From contig CM061096.1 of assembly GCA_030770545.1 (NCBI GenBank), positions 5,933,501 through 5,997,500 on the forward strand: a stretch of 64,000 nucleotides of DNA, given 5' to 3'. The DNA is from Macropodus opercularis (lineage: Eukaryota; Chordata; Actinopteri; Anabantiformes; Osphronemidae). Shown one piece after another: positions 24,801 to 37,100 of this stretch (position 1 is its first letter; each line of letters starts with the position of its first letter). The notes beneath the pieces were generated by a model. It was not told where the DNA came from and did not search any database. It saw nothing but the letters and a program-made list of their open reading frames with translations. A program made the translations under genes and the position numbers.

Positions 24801-27800
24801 TGTCTTTCAGACCTGAAGAGGAAGGAGAATGCTCTTTGAAAGTCCTCTTTCATGTCACTAATAGACAGGAGGCTGCCTGAATGACTTTTCTTTTTTTTTT
24901 TTTTAGCAGTCATTACAAAGATCAGGATGGGCTTGAATGCATCAAGCCTTGGAGAGTGAAAATGGAGTTCTCCAGGTGAAAGGAAAACAGGGCCTGTGGC
25001 AAGGTTGCGTGTTTTGTCTTTGATGCTCGTGGCTTGACACGGGGAGCTCACCTTGACTGGGTCATTTATTCAGACGCACGCTAAGTCACCTGGCACTGGG
25101 GGGGGGGGGGGACAATTACATTTAGCCTTCGTGGAGCGACCAAGCCAGCGCACTGAGCAACCGTCTGTATTTTAAACTTTCAGTGGCCTCGCGTTTCGAG
25201 TGCTAATCCAAAATGAATAAACATTTTTGCGCTGAACAGAAAATTAAAAATGACTTTGCTCTCAACTTAATTAATTTTCTGTTAATGTTTCTGCTCATAG
25301 CTAATAATTTATTTTAAAGTTATCTTTTCGCAGTCAGCTATGACCGTTTTCCTGGGAAAGTAAAAAAGATGACTACCCAAAACATGTAAATGCTGCAGAA
25401 GCATCGGCTTCGTGGCGCTGCCCTTAGCCCTTCTACCCTCTGAACAAACCATCCCAGCCTGACCTAGGACGACGGCGAGTCTCACACCACAGATGAGTTG
25501 CAAACTGCAGTGTGGCGAGTCAGAGCAAAGAAAAACCCCGTTAATTGGTCCAGTCTGGCTGGCCCCTGTCAGACGAGGCCTTTCATGGCCTTTTCATGGG
25601 TTTCTCCTGGGAGAACTGAGGAGGCTGCCTGTAATGAGGCACCGTACCTGGTTGCAGAGGGGGGAATCAGGAGGGTCACTCGTGGGCAATTAGGGAGAAA
25701 TAATGAGAGCTTTCTCTCTGTCTACTGTTTCTACCCCCTCCTCCCCCTGTTTCCTGTGAGGATGGTGGCTCATCAGGTAACTTTTTAGGGGCATCCCAGA
25801 AGAGGCAGCTCAAAGACAAAAGCAGCCCTCCAGAAAGCCAAACAGAGGATTGAAGATCCTCAACAAATATTACTCAAAACACTATTTATCATCACGTTCT
25901 GTGACTCTATTGACCAGCGGTGGCAGGTGATGCTCAAATATATTACTTACTAGTTTCTTGCACTATGGTGACACTTGATATTGGATGAATTTACTACAAA
26001 AAGCCAAGACACTATGGGTTATCTCATACACGGTTCATTATGTGGAACTGGTTTTCCCATCACTCCTGGGATTCGAGGTTTTTTTATGCAGCTGGTCTTA
26101 GCTAATGTAACTCCTTCCTGGCTTCTCCTGCCTGCAAACCGATTGCCAGTCCTCTGACAGAGATTGATGTGCTGCCTGTCCACAGTTGTAATAGCGCTCA
26201 ATATGCACTGCACTTTGTATCCGAACGGCACCAATTCAAAATCACTGCTAGTCTGACACCGCGGCGAAGCCTTATTTGCATGCACGAATGAACTGGTTCC
26301 TTTTGGGGTTTTTTTTTTTGGAAAGGTGATCAAAAGCCTAAATGCAGTAGAACAGTAGATAAGTATTTAAATCGATCGGCAAGTGGCGAGCGATTAGCAG
26401 AAAAGCACGGTGACGGTGGTGAAAGGCAAACTGAAATTGTATACGCATTCAGAGATGATATATCTGTGGGGCAATTAGTCGCGCCCGTTTACACGTGAAA
26501 GCACTGCACAATACAGGAGAAAAACGTCCTTCTGCTCATCCGTAAGTTTCCAAATCCAACCCGTAAAGTCAAATCGCTGTGAAGCCGGTCCTCCCACTTC
26601 GTTCTATTTTAACGATCAGCGCAGATTCCCTCTGTGAAGGCTGCCCTAGTTCAGCTCTTGTTTTGGTTTAGCCTTCAGTTGTGCCGACGCTGCCGTAGCA
26701 TGTGGGTGAAAAAGCCCTTTTTGAATACCTTTGTTGTTGAGGACATTTTAGCCACGGCGGCTCGTAATGTCCTTTCAGTGGACGCGTCAGACGTTGAGCT
26801 TGAAGGTGAAAGACCGGGCGCAGAGCGCAGACTAGCACTGAAGGCTGTGTTTTGCATCGCGCTTATTGTTTTGAAGTGGTACAGCTACTGTATGATGGCA
26901 TGACAGATTTGGGTTAGGACCCAAAGCTTTCTTTTTTCTTTTTCCCCTTTTGTGCCAGTAGTAGAAACCCCTTCCTTGTAAAAGCTCCATCTGTTCACAC
27001 AAGTAGCAGAAAGAAAATGAATGTGAGGATTGTGTGATGGTCCAAGGAGTCGGTTACGCTGATAGAAAATGTAAAGTGCCATAGTCATGGGTGTAATGTA
27101 GAATGATTGTCTGTCTCCCCTGTTTATTTGCCAGCGTAAGGGTGTAATGGAGACAAATGCTCAACGGAGCCTGTGAACCCACTACTTTGGCAATCGAACT
27201 CCTCGCTATGCGCGGTGGTAGAGGTAGCCTGCAGTGAGAGGACCGTGTGAAGGCAGGTGAAAGGTCCACAGGTGACCAACCTGGATTTTATGCCTTAATG
27301 ACTCCTTGTTACTCTCGTAGCTATTTCCCAATTGCCAGCAGCAATTCACACCTCTGTGTCCATTAGACGCAGCGAACATGGATCAATATGAGATGCGATT
27401 TCCCTGGGGGAACGAAGGAGGATTCTTTAGGGTGGTTTCAGCCGTGACTCTTGTGTCGTCCCCCCCCCCATGCCTCTCTACTTTTAGACGCGACGCAGAG
27501 TTTTCCTGTGGTGGCGGGCGTTTGCTGCAAAAGACAAAAAAAAAAGAGGAGATTCTGTGCAAACATTTATATAAGCGAAGGAAAGTATAGGAAATGTTGT
27601 TACGGCAGCTAAAACTCAAACCTGTCACCCAGGTCTCTCTAAAGCAGATGAAGAATGAGTCATCGCCAGCCCCGACACCCACCCTAATAGCGAGGCTGGC
27701 ACTCGGTGCGGCAGCGGCATCATCTGCCTTACAAGGGATGTTGCCCGGCTATTATCTTTGAACAATGAGACGCGGTTTGCTAGTATTCGATTTCGCAAAG

Positions 27801-30716
27801 GTCAACATCATTTCGCCACTGGAGTAAAGTGTTGTTTTCATAATGAATATGCCCTAGATTTTACATAGACACAGCACAGCCTATAGAGTCTCCGTGCATA
27901 AAAGCACAGAGAGCCAAAGCACATTAAAAAGCAATTGCGCGTTGTTGTTAACAAAACTCTCAAAGTTGTTCGGTTTTGTATTTTTGCTGTGATGATATTT
28001 TATTTATGTGGCCACTGCCAAAGCCATTAATGAAGTACAAAGGCAGGTAGAAGATGCTTTCAGTCTACCTGGACCCTCTTTATATGGTGCGTGTGAAGGC
28101 TTCACATGTATTGCTGACTTGTGTTTCCATGACAACTATTACTCTTGTTCTAATTTTGAATATCACAGGCTGGGGACCATGATCAACCTCAAGACAATTA
28201 AAAGAAAATATCCGTGTTATTGAGTTTCCAGTCATCTCGATCATTTTCGAACGTACTCTAGACCCGCGTGAGGTGTTAGCCCTCAGGATCCATACGCGAA
28301 TATGAATGAACTCCTCCCGAAATACGCCGTAGACAAGATGCGTCTCCCATTTATTGCTTTGTTTTGAATGAATAAATTAGGTCAGCAAAAAGATCACTAG
28401 CAGTCCATATGTAACGACGACTCCAATCTCTGCCTTCGGTCACGCGCCTGCTTCCTTTGAGCGAAGGCTGGAGAGCTGGGCAGACTCACACACACAGTAC
28501 TAGGTCATGCCAACGATGCAGAAAAGCTGCAGAAGTCACTCTGCTCAACCAGCTGTATGTGTGTGTTTTTACCTCCTGTTTTCTGTTGCTGTAGGAGTAA
28601 CTGGTTTTTACTCAGCGTGCTTCACGATTAGTGCATCAATTTGAGTCTAAAACGGGTCTTAAATGCGCAGATCTATCCATCACATCAGATGCCGGGTTCA
28701 CCTACAGGCAGTCACTCATAGCAGGAACCAAATACCGTCACATCACAAAGCCATGCTGGTTACTAAATGTATTCCTGACATCTCAGAGTTCACTGTTAAA
28801 GCCAAACACTGCTGTTCACGTTGCACCTTTTGCGGACGTTAACTAGTTGAGGAAGAGCTGTGCAATCTAGTGTTTCTTGTGTTATACATACCCCTTAACC
28901 GTCCTTTATGGTTCTTTAAGTTTTGCTTTTTAAACAAACCACTACTTTCTCGTCTGGACTCCCAGTTGGCCTGTTGTTGTGTGAACTTTTTGATTCATCG
29001 TGTTTGTTTGTTAGAGGCCTTCTAATGATGGGGAATTCAGAGCAGTGCATTCCAGTCTTCTCTTGCTTGGGTAGCTTGCAGATTTCCCCAAGGTTAATTG
29101 TTTCATGTCGACAGATTGTAAATGCAAAATGCAGTATTTACAAGGCAATACACTGTGTGTTTTTTTTTTCTTCCACAGGCCACACTATCACGGATCAGTG
29201 ATTTTCTGTGGGCTTTAGGTTTTGTAGTTTGCACCATGTAGCAGTTGAAAGATGTGCACGGTGCAGTGGGTGATCAGAAAGTCTGAAATTGGCCCAGAGA
29301 GAGCGCCGCTGTCAGAAAACGACCACAGCATTGAAGAAAAGAAATGGAAAATGCCATCCCCTGCTGAGTGAATGAATACATGAGTTTCCCGGTGAACTTT
29401 TGGTTGTACTGCTTGGATCACAGCATCAGCAAAAAGCACTCTGAACAGTCTACAGGTTTCCAAAGGGTATAATAGCACAGGGAGGGTTATTTATTTCCGA
29501 ATGCATAGGTTAGGGTTTCACTAGTCTCAGTGTTAAATCTGTCCGCCGGGGGATATTTCTGTCGCTCCTTCAATGGCGATTCAAAAGGATGTTACAGGTG
29601 TCTTTCTCCGCGTATTTAATCAACACACAATGTTATCTCTGTCCTAGCCCGGTGTTTGTTTCTGAGTTCATTGTGTTTCATGACCGTGCCTCGGCTACTG
29701 AATGGCGCCATTAAAGAGATGAAAGAGCAGCGGGGCAAATGTCGTAAAAGACCCACATGCAGAGAGGAGGGGAGGGGGGGGAGGGGGGCAAAGGTAATAC
29801 AAAGCAAACTAGTTCAGGATCTGTAGCTATGTCAGCGTGTGTGGGCAGTTTTAAATAATTTACTCCTCTCTGATCACATCCTATTTAATTAGCCCTTGTT
29901 CCTCCAATTTAATCAGCCCTTTTCGTAGGGGCGTCGGGCAGGGGTGAGGAGGCATCATATGCTCACCTGCTGTGTGATCACAGCGGGGCCTCAGGTAGAG
30001 GACACGGGGACATGTCCTGCTGGATGACTCCAGTTACTGCTAACAACACTAGCCGAGCACAGCAGCAGACCCCAGTGACTCCCACAGCTCTGCTAACAGG
30101 CTGCCATGCGACATATTTCACAACTTATACAATTATGTGTATACGCGCAATAGCAGGGATGCTCCCAAGCATCGGACACAGAACCTGCCTCTACCCACCG
30201 GGTTCTGGAGACTGGTAGCAGCATCTTTAGAACTGGGATCCCTCTGGAGGTTGCCGAGACGTTAGGGTGGACCTCAGCGCTGCGGTGCCTGAGGTTAGTT
30301 TAGAGGAACTGTAACCTGCTAGAGGTTTCAATTTCAGGCCATTTCCCCTCCTAAAAAAATGTCTGAAGTGGAAAATGACACCTGATGGCCCACTAGTGTG
30401 GCTTTCAAGCCACTAGATGGTGGTCCGGGTGTCTTAGTACAAATCAATTTTCTGGGGAAAAAAGGTTATTTATATATATATATATAAGGAAGGTTGAAAA
30501 GTCCAGATGGCCATCTGTGTCCTTTAGCAGACCGTGTTCTCAGTTTTTTTTTTCTTTCCATATAGTGAAGAAATGAATTAGTGCAGCATTTTCTTTTCAC
30601 ACTGTAGGACAGACGTGAATCTGCCAGTGTAGGACATTAAATTTGTTTTAAGCCACTCTCCCACGTCACGCAGCCAGAGCTGAGGTACACACTTTGATTT
30701 GTCACATGCAGAGAAC
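21883..30716. other. Intergenic region without recognised genes
   Basis: No gene or transposon is recognised. It contains an 18-base T run at 24733-24750, a 14-base G run at 25098-25111 and a TA microsatellite at about 30469-30486. A GC box next to a CCAAT box lies at 24537-24550. A weak tRNA-like or SINE-like segment near 27140-27230 could not be assigned. Confidence 0.55.
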
Positions 30717-30719
30717 GGG

Positions 30720-30741
<22 letters not shown>
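30717..30741. repeat. Poly-G run, 25 bases
   Basis: Twenty-five consecutive G residues followed by GA repeats. Homopurine runs of this kind can form G-quadruplexes and are difficult to sequence, so the exact length may be unreliable. Confidence 0.9.
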
Positions 30742-30750
<9 letters not shown>

Positions 30751-31684
30751 AGGATGAGGAAGGGGGAGACGAAGCAAGGGGAACAGAAGTGTAGCGTCCT
30801 GCTGGGGTAATTTGCCTTGGGTCTTATAGAGCTTACTTGCACTGCTGGCGGAGTCATATGCAGGCTGATACGGGGAAAAGGAGAAGATGTGGGAACAGCG
30901 TGAAAAACCAGCGGAATCACAAGTGTTGTGGCTTTAGCTTGTAGCTTCAGAGGAAATAAGAAAAGAGTGCGACTGAGGGAAGGCTGGGAGTGGAGTAGGG
31001 TTTAACTAAAACTCAAACAAAGCTAACTGGGCATGTGCGCACCGGGCACGTGCGCGCGCTCAATCATCATCCAGTGCATCTGGGAAAGCTAAGGCCAATT
31101 TTCATGGGAGCGTAGCAGTTTTGAGCACATATAAGCGCCTGTGACACCCCCTAGCACTGCCAAGAGCCCACATATCAGCCGGCGCTGACAACATGGCTGG
31201 CACATGCCTGAGGGGCTGGGAAACTTCCCCTCTATAATTGCATCCCATGTCAACCTGTGACAAGTCAAGCTCAACCAGAACGGGAGCTCACTAATCACTG
31301 GCCAGACCTCCTCCACCTCCCTTTACCCTCCGCTCAACACAATCCCTCTTTAGCCAATTCGCCTCCCGCCTTTGTTTGTGCATCTGTTTGGGCAGCGCCC
31401 CTGAGCGAGCTGTTACATCTTGATCTGAGCGCCGGATGCCGTCCAGATGACTCAGCAGTCAGAGAAGCCCCGTCTCATTAGTCCGCTTTAAAGTGTCCGT
31501 TAATATGTCTGTTTTCTCCATTTGTTGTTCTTCCTGGCACTCTGACCTGCTTTACTCGTTTTATGTTAATGACGTGAAATGTGTTAAATGGGCTCTGGGA
31601 TGAAAATAAGTGGGTCTGCTCTACCCTTCTGTGCACGGCCCTGAGCTTCCCCACTCATATGAAAACTCTGAATGCGACGGATCT
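30742..31684. other. Intergenic region without recognised genes
   Basis: Purine-rich just after the G run, then mixed sequence with no recognised gene or repeat. Confidence 0.5.
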
Positions 31685-31885
31685 ACTGTAGCGGCGCACT
31701 GGGCCGTGCACGCGGGAGTTAAGAAGAGAGACCTCGGTTAATGTGCGCGGCAGGACGCCTGCGCTTCCTGCAAAGCGTCCTTGGGATTTCTGATAAGAGA
31801 TATCGCTGGATCAGCGCACGTGAGCGCGTGTTTGGTCTTCGGAGAGTGACGCACGCTCACGAGCGAGCGAGAGAGAGAGAGAGTG
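31685..31885 (+). promoter_or_regulatory. CpG-rich block, possible regulatory or alternative promoter region
   Basis: The segment is dense in CpG (for example GCACGTGAGCGCGTG and CACGAGCGAGCGAG) within CpG-poor flanks, and ends in a GA microsatellite (31869-31883). Unmethylated CpG islands mark promoters in fish as in other vertebrates. It is 2 kb upstream of the candidate rbfox3 promoter and may belong to the same control region. No splice donor of good quality follows immediately. Strand is an assumption. Confidence 0.3.
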
Positions 31886-32081
31886 ACACGGTCGTAGTTC
31901 CTCCTGCAGAACGAGGTGGGAGCAGCCAGGTGGGGGCCAGTTGTGTCCGTGCCACAGTAACTGGATTTGATGGGTGGCCTCTGGGGATGTCTGCCTTAGA
32001 AGTGCTAAATGAGGGAAGCAGAGCAATCGCACTGTTCTCGTGTATGTATGCCTGTGTGATCACGCATGTGTCTCAGATGCA

Positions 32082-32122
32082 CCTCTCTCTCTCTTTTTAT
32101 ATATATATATATATATATATAT
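32082..32122. repeat. (CT)n followed by (AT)12 microsatellite
   Basis: A short CT tract, then a T run, then twelve AT units ending at 32122. Confidence 0.92.
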
Positions 32123-33641
32123 GTGATAGGAAAGTTTGCTTTCCTATTGGCACCAGCTCTGTGTAGGTGTGTGTGTCAGCTATAAAGGACACTGCATGTA
32201 TCCCTGGACTAAATATAAGTGCCACAAGATGGATGATGAGATAAAAAAAATCCTTTAATGTAATAAATGTTGCCAGGAAACAAGCTCTTTAAATAACAAA
32301 CACACAAACGTGTGGCGGCTGGAGCTGGAGCAGCGTTCCCCAAGACAGCAGTCACAAAAGGTTTAGCGATCGCGACCCCACCCTTCTGTAACCATCTCCA
32401 CCCCCCTATCCCTCAATGTGTCTGTCAGCTGAAAGGTCAAACTTCATTATCCAAATGGAATTGATTTAATTCAATTAAGGAGTTGAGGGATTTTCCTCTT
32501 CCGAGACGTTTGGGTTTTCTTCCTGTGTGTTCCTCTGCGCACGCTCACGCAAATGTTCCACGTGCGACTGAGCTGCACAATTAGGGAGAGATGTGATGTG
32601 AAAAGGAAGCAAATATGTGTGTGGCTCAGGTTATGTTCTCGCTGCAGGCCACCCGGGTCCCACGCCTCCACACACGCCCCCCGCGCCCTGCCCGATCCGA
32701 GGTGAGCGCCAGGGAGTCTCAGAGCTGCTCCATCAAACGGCCCCCCGCACCCTCCCCTCGGGGGAACACCAGCCAATGAATTACAGATTAGATCATTCTT
32801 ACAGGATCATAACAGTGATCTAATTGCCAATTTCTCTTTTTAATTGAATTTGGTGGAGTGAAGACGACTGAGATAGGATTCATGGGACTTTGTATGGAGC
32901 CTGTTGAATTGGTCTGCTGTTGACCGTGCACAACAGTTAATGAGGGAAGAAATACCAGAGCTTGACATTCGGCTGCAAACTTGGTCTCAGCTGTAGAAGT
33001 GTCAGGCCCGATATCGCTGACAGCCCTCATTGTTCGGACTGGATCTCATTTTTGCAACATTGAAGGCGTTAGCTCACCAAAATCAAAAGCTATTGACAGA
33101 ATCACAGTTAAATCAGCATAAATTGCTCGTAGCCTAACTGTACTTTGTGGTCGTTTTTGGAATTTCCCCTTCTTCTTTCTTGCATTTCTCTTTTGACTTT
33201 GTTTTCTGTGGTGGTTTCCTGGACGAGCTAATTGCAGCCTCTCTCTGTCCGTCTCCACGCTCCTCTCATCGTCACTCTCCTAACCCCCAACTCTGAAACC
33301 CTCCTCGCAGTCTGACCACAAATGAGCTCCGCAGAGTTTTCTGCTCAGAGTTTGGTTAAATTAGATGCGATAAGTTGGCCCGCACGTCCTCCGCTGCCTT
33401 GCTTGAGAGCTGACGAGCCCGATACATCTGCTGCGGCTGTGGTAATTTGAATAGAGGCGTGATTTGTGTGTGTACATGAGCGTGTGGAGAGGCGTGGGAA
33501 TAGGAGGGGCAGCCTCCCTCTCTCTTTTTGTTCCTTGGTACCTGTCATTGATGAGGAGCCAAGGAGAAGCTTCAGCTTGAAGCTGTCATCGACCCTCTGA
33601 ATCTGTCTGCCTCACTCTATCATTCCTCCCTCCTCCTCCCC
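32123..33641. other. Non-coding region upstream of candidate rbfox3 promoter
   Basis: It contains a very GC-rich block at 32648-32701 bounded by AG and GTGAGC. The rest is mixed sequence with AT-rich patches such as 32810-32850. No recognised gene. Confidence 0.45.
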
Positions 33642-33666
33642 TTCTCTCTCTCTCTCTCTCTCTCTC
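33642..33666. repeat. (TC)n microsatellite
   Basis: About twelve uninterrupted TC units inside a longer pyrimidine-rich tract. Confidence 0.92.
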
Positions 33667-33699
33667 CCTCCCTTTTCCTCTCTCCCTCGCTGAGGCGAA

Positions 33700-33950
33700 T
33701 GCAGTGTGAGAGTCGTGAGCCAGCCGGGGGAACGTGTGCATTGTGTGGCGTAGGAATCCGCGCGGCTGACTCTTGAAGCGCTTCAATCGCAGACAGCGGC
33801 AGACTGACTGGGGTGCAGGCAGCCGGCCGCCGTGAGACCGCCAAGACTGACGCTCCCTCTCCCGGACTGATAGGCCAATCGCAGGCCAACGCTTGCCCTC
33901 CCTCCATCCACAGCACGCGCGCTCTCTCACTTGCACTCCCCCCTTTCTCC
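33700..33950 (+). promoter_or_regulatory. Candidate rbfox3 promoter (CpG-rich, CCAAT box)
   Basis: CpG-rich sequence with an NF-Y type CCAAT box at 33875-33880 (TAGGCCAATCGC). A pyrimidine-rich stretch follows and then a strong donor at 34153. There is no TATA box, as is usual for CpG-island promoters. Assignment to rbfox3 rests on the mammalian arrangement, in which ENPP7 and RBFOX3 lie next to each other and are transcribed in opposite directions. The transcription start was not located precisely. Confidence 0.4.
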
Positions 33951-34152
33951 TTTTCGGTCTCTCTCCCTCTCTTGGTTTTGATTCCTTTGCGTTCAATACG
34001 TGCATCCCCTCCTCCTCCGCCTCCTCCTCCTCCTCCTCCTCCTCCTCACACCTTCTGGTCAGAAGGGGAAGAGGAAGCCCAGCCCAGGGAGAGACGCTGA
34101 GAGGATGAAACTCTGACACGCCAGCAGACCACAGGGAAACAAGAGCATAACT
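33951..34152 (+). other. rbfox3: Candidate rbfox3 first exon (5' UTR, non-coding)
   Basis: The block ends at GAGCATAACT|GTGAGTAC, an excellent donor at 34153. Its 5' end is placed only approximately, downstream of the CCAAT box. It holds a (CTC)n tract and a three-codon upstream frame, ATGAAACTCTGA (34105-34116). It encodes no RBFOX protein sequence. RBFOX3 (NeuN) is a neuronal RNA-binding splicing regulator whose mammalian gene has several untranslated first exons and very long introns. The plus-strand orientation, away from minus-strand enpp7, matches the mammalian head-to-head order. It could instead belong to a long non-coding RNA or another gene. Confidence 0.38.
34007..34047. repeat. 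(CTC)n / (CCT)n trinucleotide repeat
   Basis: About twelve to thirteen CTC units with one CCG interruption, inside the candidate 5' UTR. On the minus strand the same bases create a spurious poly-glutamate open frame. Confidence 0.92.
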
Positions 34153-37100
34153 GTGAGTACAGTCCTTTCACCTCTCACTCAGGCTTAACACTGTCACACA
34201 CCTTGTCTCTCTCTCTGACACACACGTGTTTGGCACATTGACACACAGTAACCCGACTCTATACAGATACAAAACTGTGCTTGAATCCATTCACGGCTCA
34301 AGTGGAAAAGGAGTATTATTGAGTATTTACTTAACATGTGCAGTGTGTGTGTGCGTTGTTTAATGCTTGCCGTTTGGACTGAGGTCTGTCCTGAATCTGA
34401 GCACAGTGTGTTTCCTGCCTTGAAAAAATCCCATCACTTATGTGACGCTTTCAGTCAAAACTTATCAAAACTCTTTGCATTTCTTTGTGTGGCTCTGATG
34501 GAAGAAGAAGAAGAAAAAAAAAAAGCAGCCCAGCATTATTACGCAAGGTCAGTTGAATAATGTTCCACGCATCACGCCACGCGCTCGGAGTTTTCTTTTG
34601 TCTGTGTAAATCGGCTGTTTTTACTGGCCACATGATCGAAGCGTCCCCCGTTCTCCTCTCCCATCTTCAACGTATAAGCTGCTGTAAGCCAATAGATGCC
34701 TGCGGGGTAAAAAAAAAAAAAAGGGGGCGTCCTTTCTTTTCAACGGCGCTAGATTCCCAAGCAATCCCCTCTGCTCATTGTTTCCTGCTAAGCCAGGGGA
34801 GGTCTGCGCGCCGCTTGCGCGACACTATTCTTTGATTATGTTCCTGGTTCATCTCTGGCTGAGGCGATTTCCTATTTCCTTCTCCCATTTCGAGAGCAGG
34901 GAGTATAATGTGATAGTGGCTCGCATGCGGGGAAGTGCAGACAGTGGATCTGCACAGAGGACACAGATTGCATTTCCCCTGGAGGATGCTCTGGCTGTAT
35001 TAAAGGCACTAGAGGGCTGCTCGGCACTTGTCATCAGCTCTGCTAGTGATGCCGGCGACGTGGTGTTTATGGCCACTCTCTCATTTAAAGAGCCCCCGTT
35101 GGCTCTAATGCCGCAGCTGCATCACGCCGCTTCGTCGCAATCCAGATTACATTACATTACATTTCCGAGGCCCAGGATATTGCGTAACACCTTGCTCTGC
35201 GTGGAGAATAAATGCAGCACGCATTGCGTTTGATTTGTGGCTGGACTGTAATCTCCCAGTAAATAAATGATCGTAACTTCATATTTTTCATTCCGTAGGT
35301 GAATATGTTTTCCACATAGCAGAATCTAAATGAGATATTGATTTTGACTGTTAGAAGTGACACATCGGTGGCTCTCGAGGCACCAACGATGTGCCAGCAA
35401 AAGTGAACGAAAGCCTCGAGACTCACTCGCCGTCTGGCCTTCGCGACTTCACCGACCCCTCGTGGCTTTGACGCACGCGCACAACGATAAATCAAGGTAA
35501 ACAGAAGAGCAGGGGTTATTACAAAAGGCTGATTAGCGGAGGCAAACTGATTTAGTGTCCCACATGTGAGACCGTATCGCCAACATCAAAGTTATGGTAT
35601 TCATGTTACAGGGAGATTACGAAAGCTACATCACACAAAGTAATTTAAAGTCTCTCAATTAATGCAACTCTCATTTTGGATTTGCCTGTGGCTTTCATAG
35701 AAAATTCATGTAATTTAAATGCAGAAAGTCTGTGTGCGTCTGATGTGGTCACTGACCGTGATTTAAATTGGCCTTCTCTGTGTTGTATATTTCATTGTGG
35801 AGAAATATATTCAAGCTAAGTTAATAGCCCTTTATGCTTGGAAATATATTTAATTACATATATCTTTCACTGCGCAGTGTTTACCCCAGAGGTGATGTTA
35901 GTGTGAGACTGTGCTCTTTGGAGTTATTAAACTGCTCTGCGGAACTGCTTGTGAAGGCGAGATACGTTACGGCCGTATTTATTACAGTGTTCTTGTGTAT
36001 TTGCACTTATTGATCAGATGGTTGGTAACCAGTCCTGATCATCAATACAGATCTTTACAAGGCGAGAGCCAGATAGTCTTTCCATTCTCCCTGAAGGCTC
36101 AATTACACAGCGTGTGCACGGAAACGCGGGGGGGAGGAGATCAACGTCTGACAAGGTCAAATTATGTCGGCTTCAAATCATTTTGTCGAGGCGTTCAGCC
36201 ACGTCTGAACGTACAAAACAAAAACACACCTTTGTAAAGTCAATAAAAGTCTGTAAATGTTCACATATGTTGCTCCTCCCCGCTGCTCCTTGACTCACAT
36301 GGCACCTCTTGACTAAATGAGTGATGGAATTTAGGAATTTACTAACGCACTCATTTGCCGACTTAAACGATAATATTTCTGATTCCCAGCGTTAACACAA
36401 ATGCGGGGCGCTGCAGAGTTGGGAAGTTGATGCTGTAATTGGCGCTTTGTGCGGCTGTTTGCTTTTCCTGCCGTTCGCAGACAATAGAATACACAGCCCA
36501 TTCAAACCCTCGTGAATGCCACGATTCAGCGATGAAGGACGTGCGTGGCAAATATTGAAGATCCTTTTCTTTTTCTCTTTGGTGGGAAGCCAAAAAGCAG
36601 AATTGATTTGTTGAGCGAGCCTGGGAGGGGTAGACACTCCTCAAAAACCTGCTAATTGTAAGACGAAATACAGGATGATTAGCATATAGTATGAGTCTAA
36701 TTGCAAGGATTTGGAGAGAGGCACAGACGTGACACTGAACTGCTTCCACAACATATTTAATGCCAGTTCATGCCACATTTCCTAGTGCATGGGCATCTAT
36801 GTATGGACATTCTCAAGGTGGGTTAAAGTTAAAAGCAGGAGTGTCTATTAACCACTAACTGTGTACATGGTCAGATATCACCAAGGGTGGGAAGAAACGT
36901 TTTCTTTTTGGATGTAACCTTGCTACGTTGCACAGTCCTGTAGCTAAATTACGCAGTGTTTATTTAGTCCGTGTTATTAGAAAGTTTAGAGCATGCATGG
37001 GTTCTTGCCACTACCTCAGTCATTTAATCAGTCGGTACCCCCAGCGTTAACCTTCATTACCTCTCTGTGTCATTCTCTGCAGGGTCACACAAAGTATCAT

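Noticed and set aside
29160..29200. Strong acceptor-like poly-T tract ending TTCCACAG at 29179
   Set aside because: No donor follows within a normal exon length, and no open frame with family similarity starts there.
33586..34119. 177-codon minus-strand open frame with poly-glutamate and Arg/Glu-rich stretches
   Set aside because: It is produced by the (CTC)n and (TC)n tracts read backwards, has no family motif and lies across the candidate plus-strand promoter and exon.
34778..35233. 151-codon plus-strand open frame
   Set aside because: No recognisable domain, signal peptide or splice logic. Overlapping frames on the other strand are similarly open. Treated as a possible conserved element instead.
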